Shown: one piece after another, positions 1-7,719 of the stretch
Numbering within the stretch: the first letter of the stretch is position 1
How the letters are laid out: the number at the start of each line of letters is the position of its first letter
Notes under the pieces: model-generated
What the model was told of the DNA's origin: nothing
What the model saw: the letters and a program-made list of their open reading frames with translations, nothing else
Database searches by the model: none
Origin: JBLIOB01 sp047639575
GTDB taxonomy: Bacteria; Bacteroidota; Bacteroidia; Flavobacteriales_D; Parvicellaceae
Length of the DNA stretch: 12,817 nt
Direction of reading: 5' to 3'
Assembly (NCBI GenBank): GCA_047639575.1
Contig: JBLIOB010000108.1
Coordinates: forward strand, 1 to 12,817
Made by a program: the position numbers and the translations under genes

Positions 1-467
1 TTGACAAGCCATTTAAACCCTATGATCGTATTATCATAAACGGGATTGATGGCACTGTAGAGGAAGTTGGAATTAGGTCAACTAGAATTAGAACACTAGC
101 AGGAAGGCTGGTCACCATTCCAAACGGTCAATTCAGTGATAATGCGGTTGAAAATGTAACATTGGAACCAAGTCGTAAGATCACAATCAACTTAGGTTTA
201 GCCTATGAAACGACTCCCGATCAAATGGACAACGCTATGCTTTACTTAAGAGAAATAGCTGAAGCCCACGAACACAGCGAAGAGAAGATAATAGTAGGAT
301 TCAACGCTTGGGGAGACTTTGCCATGGGTATCATGCTTATATATTATGTGAAATCAGGTGAAGACAATCTGCAAGTACAATCTGATATAAATTTAGCTAT
401 CTTAAGAAAATTCAATGAGAACGGTCTAGAATTTGCATATCCTACTCAAACAATTTACCAGAAGTAA
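1..467 (+). CDS. MscS-family mechanosensitive ion channel, C-terminal part (5' end outside window)
   Basis: The frame is open from position 3, so the gene starts upstream of the window; 154 C-terminal residues are visible. The first ~50 residues form the conserved MscS beta-domain: DKPFKPYDRI, then NGIDGTVEEVGIRSTRI and a VTIPNGQ stretch. These match the family pattern of a membrane-adjacent beta-barrel domain with a RsT...iPN signature. The rest is the alpha/beta C-terminal cytoplasmic domain, ending in the typical FAYPTQTIY strand. MscS channels sit in the inner membrane and open under tension to release solutes during hypo-osmotic shock. The pore helices are not in view, so subfamily and conductance cannot be judged. 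A TTG codon at 162 lies inside the conserved domain and is not a start. The Prc-like protease gene begins 18 bp after the stop on the same strand, so the two may be co-transcribed. Confidence 0.93.
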   Translation, partial: DKPFKPYDRIIINGIDGTVEEVGIRSTRIRTLAGRLVTIPNGQFSDNAVENVTLEPSRKITINLGLAYETTPDQMDNAMLYLREIAEAHEHSEEKIIVGFNAWGDFAMGIMLIYYVKSGEDNLQVQSDINLAILRKFNENGLEFAYPTQTIYQK

Positions 468-485
468 ATTCCGATCAAATATTAT

Positions 486-2594
486 ATGTCAATTTATCCT
501 AAACAATTTTTAATTCTTCTAATCTCGTGTACCAGTTTGTTTGCTTTTACTACAGCAGATACTAGCTTAAATCATACGCACAAAGACTCGCTTTTAATTG
601 ATGTGATCAGTACTCTTCTCCAAAGGGAACATTTTGATCCTCAGGAAATTGATGATTCTTTCTCTGAAAAATTATTCGACACTTATTTGAATAGGCTAGA
701 TATTGGAAAGAAGTTTTTCCTTCAGTCTGATCTCGATGAATTCAGCAAACACCGATTGAAACTTGACGATTACGTTTTGGCACAAGACTTCACTTTTTTT
801 GATTTAGCAACCAAAACAAGATCTAAAAGAGCAAAAGAAGTACATGGTTATTATACCGATATACTTTCGAAACCATTTGACTTCAACACAAAGGACAGCC
901 TAGAAACAAATGTTGATAATATGTCATTCGCTAAAAATTCTGCGGAGTTACTTTCAATATGGCGTAATCTTTTAAAGTATTCTGTTCTAGCCTCCATGGA
1001 ATCTAAACTAGCAAGGCAAGAAAAAGCAGCTGAAGAGAAAGACACTACCATTAAAATTAATACGATCGTTGAAATTGAAAAAGATGCAAGAAATACGCTT
1101 CTAAAGGAATATGATCGCTGGTACGTAAAGGTTGGACAACAAGATCGCGATGATCAAATGGCCGTTTTTCTGAATACAATTACTAGTGTTTTTGGGCCAC
1201 ACTCTTCCTACTTCCCTCCTCTTGAAAAAGAAAATTTCGACATAAGGATGACTGGTAAACTGGAAGGAATTGGCGCTCAACTTAGAGAGAAAGACGGATA
1301 CATAAAGGTAGCTCGAATCGTTCCTGGGTCAGCTTCATGGAGGCAAGGAGAATTAGAAGTTGATGATTTAATTATTAAAGTGGCTCAAGGCAAAGAAGAT
1401 CCCGTAGATATAGTAGACGTTAAAATGAATGCTGTTCTTCCGCTGATTCGTGGAGAAAAAGGAACAGAAGTTAGGTTAACTGTTAAAAAGACGGATGGAA
1501 GCACCAAGGTAATTCCCATAATAAGAGATGTAGTTGTCTTAGCAGAAAGCTATGCGAAGTCAGCCGTATTGGAATTTGATAACAACGAAAAACACGTTGG
1601 ATTAATCGACTTGCGAACTTTCTATGCCGACTTTAATGACCCTACGGGCAGACGTTGCGCTACGGATGTAAAAGCAGAAGTAGAAAAGCTAATAAAAGAA
1701 GGTGTACAAGGGATTGTTGTTGATCTTCGGTTCAATGGAGGGGGCTCGTTAGCAGATGCTGTTGATATGAGTGGCCTTTTTATTGAAAAAGGGCCAATTG
1801 TTCAAGTTAAGGATAGAATTCACGCTCCAAAAGTCTTAAGTGATCCGGACCCAAAAATAGTTTACGCTGGTCGGTTAATTATATTAGTGAACGCTTATTC
1901 TGCATCAGCCTCTGAAATAATGGCTGCTGCTTTACAAGATTATGGCAGGGCCATAATTGTTGGTACTTCCGCCACTACATTTGGAAAAGGAACCGTTCAA
2001 AGATTTTACGATTTAGACAGAGTCGTTCCTCCTGCCTTTAAAGAACTCGGTGAATTAGGATCAATTAAAATTACCACGCAGAAGTTCTTCCGAATCAATG
2101 GTGGATCGACTCAATTAAAAGGAGTCACCCCAGATATAGTGCTACCTGGAATTAATAGCTACAGAGACATTGGAGAAAGACAGGAAGATTTTGTTATGCC
2201 TTGGACTAGTGTCCCAAAAGCCAATTACGAAGAATACGGCATAAAAAAAATGGCTAAACTGAAAAAGCAAAGTCAAGCTAGGGTGGATAGAAACGAAATT
2301 TTTGATTTGATAGATGAAAGTGGAAAATGGTATAAGTCGATGCAGGATGAAACATTGGTCTCTTTAAATTTTGAAGAATTTAGAGCCCAACAAAAGTCAT
2401 TCACTGAAAAATCCAAAAAATTCAAACAAATCAACCAAGAATCATCTTTGTTAGAAGTCGCAGCCCCTTTTGCTGACACTTCATTTCTGAACTCAGACAC
2501 AATCCGGGCTAAAAGCATTAATAACTGGCACAAAGTTCTTAAAAAAGACCCTTACGTTCTGGAAGTTCTACAGATTTTTGCCGATTGGGAATAA
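486..2594 (+). CDS. prc: Tail-specific (C-terminal processing) periplasmic protease, Prc/Tsp type, peptidase family S41A
   Basis: This is a 702-residue protease close in size to E. coli Prc (682 aa). An N-terminal hydrophobic signal (residues ~7-20) exports it. Residues ~30-230 form the helical Tsp N-terminal domain, with the diagnostic HFDPQEIDD and LDIGKKFF segments. A PDZ domain (~245-345, GKLEGIGAQL...VPGSAS...VDDLI) recognises substrate C-termini. The S41 protease core (~365-555) carries DLRFNGGGS and AYSASASEI. By alignment with E. coli Prc Ser430/Lys455, the catalytic dyad is Ser474 (middle Ser of SASASE) and Lys501 (FGKGTVQ), with Asp485 matching Asp441. Two extra residues sit between the Ser and Lys motifs relative to E. 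coli (TSATTFGKG). The C-terminal ~150 residues are the charged helical DUF3340-like extension. Such proteases degrade or trim envelope proteins, including murein hydrolases and their regulators. The signal contains LISC at residues 12-15, so it could be a lipoprotein instead of an SPI-cleaved protein. No Shine-Dalgarno is visible before the ATG. Confidence 0.95.
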   Translation: MSIYPKQFLILLISCTSLFAFTTADTSLNHTHKDSLLIDVISTLLQREHFDPQEIDDSFSEKLFDTYLNRLDIGKKFFLQSDLDEFSKHRLKLDDYVLAQDFTFFDLATKTRSKRAKEVHGYYTDILSKPFDFNTKDSLETNVDNMSFAKNSAELLSIWRNLLKYSVLASMESKLARQEKAAEEKDTTIKINTIVEIEKDARNTLLKEYDRWYVKVGQQDRDDQMAVFLNTITSVFGPHSSYFPPLEKENFDIRMTGKLEGIGAQLREKDGYIKVARIVPGSASWRQGELEVDDLIIKVAQGKEDPVDIVDVKMNAVLPLIRGEKGTEVRLTVKKTDGSTKVIPIIRDVVVLAESYAKSAVLEFDNNEKHVGLIDLRTFYADFNDPTGRRCATDVKAEVEKLIKEGVQGIVVDLRFNGGGSLADAVDMSGLFIEKGPIVQVKDRIHAPKVLSDPDPKIVYAGRLIILVNAYSASASEIMAAALQDYGRAIIVGTSATTFGKGTVQRFYDLDRVVPPAFKELGELGSIKITTQKFFRINGGSTQLKGVTPDIVLPGINSYRDIGERQEDFVMPWTSVPKANYEEYGIKKMAKLKKQSQARVDRNEIFDLIDESGKWYKSMQDETLVSLNFEEFRAQQKSFTEKSKKFKQINQESSLLEVAAPFADTSFLNSDTIRAKSINNWHKVLKKDPYVLEVLQIFADWE

Positions 2595-2624
2595 GGTAGA
2601 TTCTATACTTACTTTTGGCCAACC

Positions 2625-3287
2625 CTAAATCACCTTATGGGCATCCATACCTTCTATTTCTAATAACTTATGAGAAGAAGATACAAGCTCCGAAAGTTCA
2701 AAGACATTTTTATAATTGTATCCGTACAAATTAATATATGTCGGGATATTCAGCGCCAAAGTATTAACGGTCATGAGTAATTCTTCTGCTGTTGGCGGTG
2801 TATACTCTTTTGAAGCGAACGACTCGAGAAAAGCATCTTCTTGTAGAAAGTTGTTGTTGCAGTATATTAAAATCCGCGTGTTCGTATCCGGTATAATCTC
2901 TGTTAAATAAGCTTGTGTAAAATCGGAAAAATTAATGTGGACCGCTCCTTTAATGTGCATTTTATCATACATTCTTTTAGAACGTGTATCGAGGATAATC
3001 GTATTTTCTTCCTTAGAATAACTCGTAAACATATTAAAATCAATCAATCTAGTAGATCTGTGTTTTTTAGCTGAAGCAGAAACCTTTTCAAAATAATCGA
3101 AATCCACATATGCTTTTGTAAAAGATGGTTCCGAAAGGATTGGTAAAATAGTGTCCGTAATCTTCGTTTCTGAAGACTTCACTCTGATTAAGTCAGATTG
3201 TGATTGGGAATTGACACTGACGAATAAAAGGATTAAAAAAAATGCGCTTTTTATTCTATTATAATTGATCAAGTTTAAAATATTCAT
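2625..3287 (-). CDS. Exported rhodanese-like domain protein with non-canonical active loop
   Basis: This 220-residue protein has a Sec signal peptide (residues 1 to ~30: charged N-region, hydrophobic SAFFLILLFVSV, then a small/polar NSQSQ cleavage region), so it should act in the periplasm or on the outside of the cell. Residues ~80-205 look like one rhodanese domain: a TIILDTRSKRMYDKMHIKGA segment matches the family's 'liDvR...ef..gHI.gA' pattern, ILIYCNNN places a cysteine (Cys143) where the persulfide-carrying residue sits, and YINLYGYNYKNVFEL matches the closing strand/helix. The loop after Cys143 is CNNNFLQ rather than the usual CxxGxR. A long helical segment rich in Glu/Ala/Leu lies between Cys143 and the last strand. 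Sulfurtransferase activity is therefore uncertain and a binding role is possible. It is transcribed toward the protease gene, with only 30 bp between stops. The ATG directly precedes the signal peptide, which fixes the start. No specific partner is evident. Confidence 0.8.
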   Translation of the reverse strand: MNILNLINYNRIKSAFFLILLFVSVNSQSQSDLIRVKSSETKITDTILPILSEPSFTKAYVDFDYFEKVSASAKKHRSTRLIDFNMFTSYSKEENTIILDTRSKRMYDKMHIKGAVHINFSDFTQAYLTEIIPDTNTRILIYCNNNFLQEDAFLESFASKEYTPPTAEELLMTVNTLALNIPTYINLYGYNYKNVFELSELVSSSHKLLEIEGMDAHKVI

Positions 3288-3577
3288 GAGTCTGTGTGTT
3301 TGTCTAATAATTAAATAAACGCTGAATGATCAATTAAGGCTACAACGAATTGGTTTAACTCGCGTAAGAATACGTGAAATGAGCTTTTGAATGAGTTTGA
3401 AGAATGTAATTCGCTTAAATTTTTGACAAACTTTTCATAAAAAAGTTTCCTTGAACAGAATACATTTTTGATTATTCGAAAATAGGCTTATAAAAGCTAT
3501 GAATGTTATCTGTAACAGGCTTTTCGAGAACTTCAAAGCATAAAAAAAGGCTCTCGCACTGCGAAAACCTTTTAATG
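3288..3577. other. Non-coding AT-rich interval between rhodanese gene and tRNA-Gln
   Basis: I find no convincing protein gene in these 290 bp. It should hold the promoter of the rhodanese gene (minus strand), but no clear TTTG/TAnnTTTG pair is visible. It also contains the tRNA terminator at 3542-3571. Two further inverted repeats are visible. One has 8-bp perfect arms (AAACTTTT at 3428-3435, AAAAGTTT at 3441-3448). The other is nested: AAAAGC at 3492-3497 with GCTTTT at 3519-3524, enclosing TGTTA/TAACA at 3504-3508 and 3513-3517. In AT-rich DNA these may be chance. Confidence 0.6.
3542..3571 (-). terminator. Intrinsic terminator downstream of tRNA-Gln
   Basis: Read on the minus strand, AAGGTTTTCGC and GCGAGAGCCTT pair over 11 bp (two G-U pairs, no mismatch) around an AGT loop and run straight into a T tract (the A7 run at 3542-3548 on the plus strand). 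It starts 7 bases beyond the tRNA 3' end, as expected for a single-tRNA transcript. Confidence 0.85.
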
Positions 3578-3650
3578 TTGGCCCACTAGGGCTCGAACCT
3601 AGACTCTTCTGCACCAAAAGCAGACGTGTTGCCAGTTACACCATGGGCCA
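3578..3650 (-). tRNA. tRNA-Gln (anticodon UUG)
   Basis: This is a 73-nt cloverleaf. The 7-bp acceptor stem TGGCCCA/TGGGCCA is perfect, with discriminator A at 3578. The D arm is GTGT/ACAC. The anticodon stem TCTGC/GCAGA encloses TTTTGGT, which puts the anticodon TTG (plus-strand CAA at 3615-3617) in place and decodes Gln CAA. The T arm CTAGG/CCTAG has loop TTCGAGC. CCA is not encoded (the next bases are CAT), so it must be added by nucleotidyltransferase. Upstream, TACGGTTG (3662-3669 on the complement) differs by one base from the Bacteroidota -7 element TAnnTTTG and lies about 12 nt before the mature 5' end, but no matching -33 element is well placed. Confidence 0.97.
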
Positions 3651-3790
3651 ATACTTAGAAACAACCGTAACACTCTTTTGTGTTTTTTTGTTTCAAGGGT
3701 GCAATATTAAGAAAATTTTTTGATTAACAACCGCTCATAAAAAATCTTAAATCTGAAGGTGTACTACTAAATGACAAGGTTTGAGTGAAG

Positions 3791-3797
3791 TATTTTG
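3791..3797 (+). promoter_or_regulatory. Possible -7 promoter element before the DUF2723 gene
   Basis: TATTTTG resembles the Bacteroidota -7 consensus TAnnTTTG but is one base short. It lies 30 bp before the ATG at 3828, which would give a leader of roughly 25 nt containing an A-rich stretch (CCAAAAAAA) just before the start. No convincing -33 TTTG is at the expected distance, so this is weak. Confidence 0.25.
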
Positions 3798-3827
3798 CTA
3801 AATTCGCACCACGACCAAAAAAAGTGT

Positions 3828-6800
3828 ATGAGTTATCGATTACTGAATAATGTTGTAGGATGGGCTGTATTTGTTATTGCTGCTATAGTTTACATGATGA
3901 CATTAGAGCCTACAACCAGCTTATGGGATTGCGGTGAATATATTACCACGGCTAACCAATTAGAAGTTGGACATCCTCCAGGGGCACCTTTATTTATGAT
4001 GCTTGGAAGAGTTTTCTCAGCATTCGTTGACAAAGAAAATGCTGCTTTAGCTGTAAACGCTCTATCTGGTATGTGTAGTGCATTCTCCATTTTATTTTTA
4101 TTCTGGTCGATTACCATGTTGGTGAAAAAACTAGCGCCAAAATTCACCAGCTTAGACCCAGGTGATAAATTCGCAATCGTTGCCAGTGGAGCGGTTGGAG
4201 CATTAGCTTACGCATTTACTGATTCATTTTGGTTCTCAGCAGTAGAAGGGGAGGTTTACGCCATGTCGTCCTTCTTTACCGCAGTGGTATTCTGGGCTAT
4301 ATTAAAATGGGAGACCAAGGCGAATGAACCAAGGGCCGATCGTTGGTTAGTGTTGATTTTCTTTTTAATGGGTCTTTCAATTGGGGTTCACCTTCTTAAC
4401 CTACTTGCAATTCCAGCAATTTGTTTTGTTTATTACTTCAAAAAATTCGAATTCAAGATTTGGGGGTTAATAATCACTGGAGTTGTATCTATTGTTGTAC
4501 TAGGATTAATTCAAGCTGTTATTATTCCAGAAGTAGTGGATCATGCTGCTTTGATGGAAATGTTCACGGTAAACGTGATGGGCCTTGGGTTTAACTCCGG
4601 AGCGATTGTATTCTTTATTTTATTAATCGCTTCAATAAGCATTGCACTTTATTTATCGCAAAAAGGAGAACTATCGACTTTCCAAAAAGTGATTTTCTTC
4701 TTATGTGTATTGACTTTACTCGGATTTATTGCGGGCTGGTTATTAGCAATTCCTTGGATGATCTTTTCATTCGCTTGGATATTCGTCAAAAGCGAAAAGT
4801 TCACAAAAGGAGTCCTTAAGGTGACTAATGCAACTGTATCATTCATATTGGTCCTTTTGATCGGTTACTCATCTTTCGCCATGATTGTAGTAAGATCCAA
4901 TGCCAATCCACCTTTAGATGAGAATAATCCGGAAACATTGACGTCCCTTTCTTCTTACCTGAAAAGGGAACAATATGGAAGTTGGCCAATAGCGCATGGA
5001 CAATACTGGAATACTCCTGTAGTAGATTCTAAGCATAAGAATCCTACTTATATGAAGGCCTATGTGCTAAAGGAAAGCACTGGGCTCGTGAAAAGACCAC
5101 TTAAGAGAAAAGATGGTTCGGCTTTAGCTTTCGACAACTACCGTTCCGCGGCTAAGTATAAAGATTCCCTTGCACCAAATGCAGAAATTGTTTCCGAATA
5201 CATCATATCGGATGATGGAAAATATGCTGAGCAAGTATTCAGCGAAAAATATAGCACCTATTTCCCAAGAATGTATCGGTCAGGTTCCGGCCAAAACTAC
5301 ATGGCCTGGTGTGGATATGAGGGAGATAAAAAGATGCCTCTACCTGCGCCACCAGAATATGGTGGCCAGTTTAGAAACATGGAGAAGCTTCGTTCTGCAG
5401 TTCAGGATAACATAAATCAGGCATTCAGAGCTAATGACCTAGAAGCTGCAGCTAATATGCAAAAGCAGTTAGCTTCAATCATGAAAGAAGGAATTTACAA
5501 ACCTACTTCTGGTGAAAATTTTCAGTACATGATGCAGTATCAATTTGGCTGGATGTACTTTAGATATTTTCTTTGGAATTTCTCAGGACGACAGAACGAT
5601 TTACAAGGCTATAATGGCATTGGCGGAGGTGAAGGTCCATTCCTTGAAGGAAACTGGCTCTCAGGAGTCGATTTCGTTGATAATGTAAGGTTAGGCCCTC
5701 AAGAAAATGTTCCACATAAAGTGTCAGACAATAAAGGAAATAATATGTATTATTTCTTGCCGTTGCTATTAGCGCTGATCGGGCTTATTTATCATTTAGT
5801 CTATCGTCCGAAAGACTGGTTTGTTGTCATGCTCCTGTTCTTCTTCACGGGGCTAGCAATCTGCATTTATCTTAATCAGAAACCGGCTGAGCCGCGAGAG
5901 AGAGATTATGCGTTTGCCGCTTCATTTTATGCCTTCTCTATATGGATAGGCATTGGAGTCTGGGCACTCTATGACATAAGTAGGCGCATTAAATGGAAGA
6001 ACTTAGCGATCATAGCATTAGTCACTGTGCTTTTTGCAAGTTTGACATTAGTAATAAACCTTGCATTTGGATTATCAATGTGGTACATGACATTAATTAC
6101 AATTCCTGTATTAGGTCTGATGATGGCACTTAAAAAAGCTCCTGGAATCGCAAGAGCCGCAGTAGCCTTTGTATTGGCGGCACCTATTCCGATAATCTTA
6201 GCATCTGAAAACTGGGATGATCATGATAGATCCGAACGATATTCTGCAAGAGATGTTGCGAAATCATATTTAGATTCTTGTGATGACAATGCAATACTGT
6301 TTACGCATGGAGATAACGATACTTTCCCGCTGTGGTATGTTCAGGAAGTTGAAAAATACAGGACTGACGTAAGAGTAGTGAACTTAAGTTTATTAGGCAC
6401 GGACTGGCATGTTAAGCAAAGTATGCGAAAAGCTTACGAGTCTGAACCTGTGCCGTTTACAGCCGAAGAATACCAATATAGACAAGGAACTAGAGATGTA
6501 ATTTATTTCTACGACCAAGAGAAACAAGCCAAAAATGAGTATGTCTCGGCTATTGAGGTGTTCGATGACATCATGAAACCAGCCAGTTTAAAGGTCCTAC
6601 CTAATGTTAAGAAGCCTCAATATGTTTATCATCAACGTAAGGTTTCAATTCCGGTGAACAAAGCGAACGCAATTGCCTCTGGGATAGCAGACACAACAAT
6701 GGTGAAGTTGCCGCTTGAGGACAAGCTTGAATGGTCTATATCTGGAACTATGATTAAATCTGACCTTATGGTATTAGATTTATTAGCCCACTACGACTGG

Positions 6801-7709
6801 AAACGTCCGATTTATTTTGCGGGTAATGCTGCTGCACATGGCGACCTTTCTAAGTACTTCCAAATGGAAGGATTAACTTATAAGTTGACACCATTTAAGA
6901 TAGCCGGGCAACATCCTGCTGGAACAGATTCTTATACATTCCATGAGGACAAAACCTACAATAGGCTAATGGGTACTGCAGGAGATAAATCTTTCAGCTG
7001 GGGTAACATGGACAGAAAGAATGTTTATGTGGATTACTATACCATGAGAATGGTCTACAATTTACGTGGACAATTTATGCGATTTTCTGATGAATTAATC
7101 AGGAATGCAGATTCTTCTTTGGATCCTAAAAAGGCTGCAACTCAGCGTAAAAAAGCAGAAAACATTCTGGATCGTTGTTTCGAAGTAATGCCTTTAGACA
7201 ATGTAAATCCAGATGATCTTTGTTACTATATGTTAGGTAATTATTATGACCTGGTTCACGCTGATCCAGAGAATGAAGAATTAGCTGCTAAAGCTCAAGG
7301 ACTTGCTGATTACTTAATTGGAAATCGTTTAGAGGATTTGGATTATTTCAAGAAATTAGATGATGTCTGGACCATTAATCAACTAAGCGAAATCGGGAAA
7401 GCTCTTTTACACATGGAAGTTACAAGACAAGCTTCTTTGACTCAGCAGCAAACAAGAGATCAAGTGGTTAATAATGAGGTTAACTATGGTGTACTTGCTG
7501 ATGATAAGTACCAGTATGCTCTTCTACTGGATGAGATGAAAGCTCATTTCAGAGAACTTGCAGATATCTCTCCTAAATCGATGCGTAAACTCTCTAAAAG
7601 TGAGAAAGAAGCTAAGAAATCGATTGAAGCTTCGCTTAGATCTACGATGACAAATCAACGGAAATTTCCAAGGATAGTTGCTGAAGATTGGTTCCCTGAG
7701 TGGTTTTAA
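3828..7709 (+). CDS. DUF2723 / TMEM260-like multi-spanning membrane glycosyltransferase (GT117-like, GT-C fold)
   Basis: The protein has 1293 residues from the ATG at 3828. A TTG at 3795 would add 11 residues (LNSHHDQKKC...) with no family character, whereas MSYRLLNNVVGWAVF is the usual start of these proteins. After TM1 comes the signature loop TLEPTTSLWDCGEYI...VGHPPGAPL (residues ~25-55), where Asp34/Glu37 are candidate catalytic or metal acids of a GT-C enzyme. About nine hydrophobic segments fill residues 10-357. A soluble region follows (~358-640), then about six more segments (~641-792). Conserved-looking PAEPRERDYAF (686-696) lies between TMs, and THGDNDTFPLWY (826-837) and TDWHVKQ open the ~500-residue soluble C-terminal part, whose 1100-1200 stretch is helical and TPR-like. 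Human TMEM260 of this family is a protein O-mannosyltransferase; the bacterial substrate is unknown. A role in envelope protein or surface glycosylation is inferred. The deacetylase gene starts 10 bp downstream. Confidence 0.88.
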   Translation: MSYRLLNNVVGWAVFVIAAIVYMMTLEPTTSLWDCGEYITTANQLEVGHPPGAPLFMMLGRVFSAFVDKENAALAVNALSGMCSAFSILFLFWSITMLVKKLAPKFTSLDPGDKFAIVASGAVGALAYAFTDSFWFSAVEGEVYAMSSFFTAVVFWAILKWETKANEPRADRWLVLIFFLMGLSIGVHLLNLLAIPAICFVYYFKKFEFKIWGLIITGVVSIVVLGLIQAVIIPEVVDHAALMEMFTVNVMGLGFNSGAIVFFILLIASISIALYLSQKGELSTFQKVIFFLCVLTLLGFIAGWLLAIPWMIFSFAWIFVKSEKFTKGVLKVTNATVSFILVLLIGYSSFAMIVVRSNANPPLDENNPETLTSLSSYLKREQYGSWPIAHGQYWNTPVVDSKHKNPTYMKAYVLKESTGLVKRPLKRKDGSALAFDNYRSAAKYKDSLAPNAEIVSEYIISDDGKYAEQVFSEKYSTYFPRMYRSGSGQNYMAWCGYEGDKKMPLPAPPEYGGQFRNMEKLRSAVQDNINQAFRANDLEAAANMQKQLASIMKEGIYKPTSGENFQYMMQYQFGWMYFRYFLWNFSGRQNDLQGYNGIGGGEGPFLEGNWLSGVDFVDNVRLGPQENVPHKVSDNKGNNMYYFLPLLLALIGLIYHLVYRPKDWFVVMLLFFFTGLAICIYLNQKPAEPRERDYAFAASFYAFSIWIGIGVWALYDISRRIKWKNLAIIALVTVLFASLTLVINLAFGLSMWYMTLITIPVLGLMMALKKAPGIARAAVAFVLAAPIPIILASENWDDHDRSERYSARDVAKSYLDSCDDNAILFTHGDNDTFPLWYVQEVEKYRTDVRVVNLSLLGTDWHVKQSMRKAYESEPVPFTAEEYQYRQGTRDVIYFYDQEKQAKNEYVSAIEVFDDIMKPASLKVLPNVKKPQYVYHQRKVSIPVNKANAIASGIADTTMVKLPLEDKLEWSISGTMIKSDLMVLDLLAHYDWKRPIYFAGNAAAHGDLSKYFQMEGLTYKLTPFKIAGQHPAGTDSYTFHEDKTYNRLMGTAGDKSFSWGNMDRKNVYVDYYTMRMVYNLRGQFMRFSDELIRNADSSLDPKKAATQRKKAENILDRCFEVMPLDNVNPDDLCYYMLGNYYDLVHADPENEELAAKAQGLADYLIGNRLEDLDYFKKLDDVWTINQLSEIGKALLHMEVTRQASLTQQQTRDQVVNNEVNYGVLADDKYQYALLLDEMKAHFRELADISPKSMRKLSKSEKEAKKSIEASLRSTMTNQRKFPRIVAEDWFPEWF

Positions 7710-7719
7710 AAAGTACTAA

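Noticed and set aside
851..1051. Minus-strand open frame inside the protease gene
   Set aside because: It is antisense to a clear coding region, with composition that mirrors the opposite strand and no independent evidence.
2591..2638. Inverted repeat ATAAGGT/ACCTTAT spanning the convergent stops of the protease and rhodanese genes, with TTGGCCAA in the middle
   Set aside because: The arms are only 7 bp with a 34-nt spacer and no flanking T tract, so it is not convincing as a terminator.
3435..3617. 60-codon minus-strand open frame
   Set aside because: It begins inside the tRNA-Gln gene and runs through its terminator; the translation has no protein-like features.
3795..3827. TTG at 3795 as start of the DUF2723 protein
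   Set aside because: The 11 added residues are unlike the family N-terminus, and the TTG overlaps a likely -7 promoter element; the ATG at 3828 gives the expected MSYRLLNN start.
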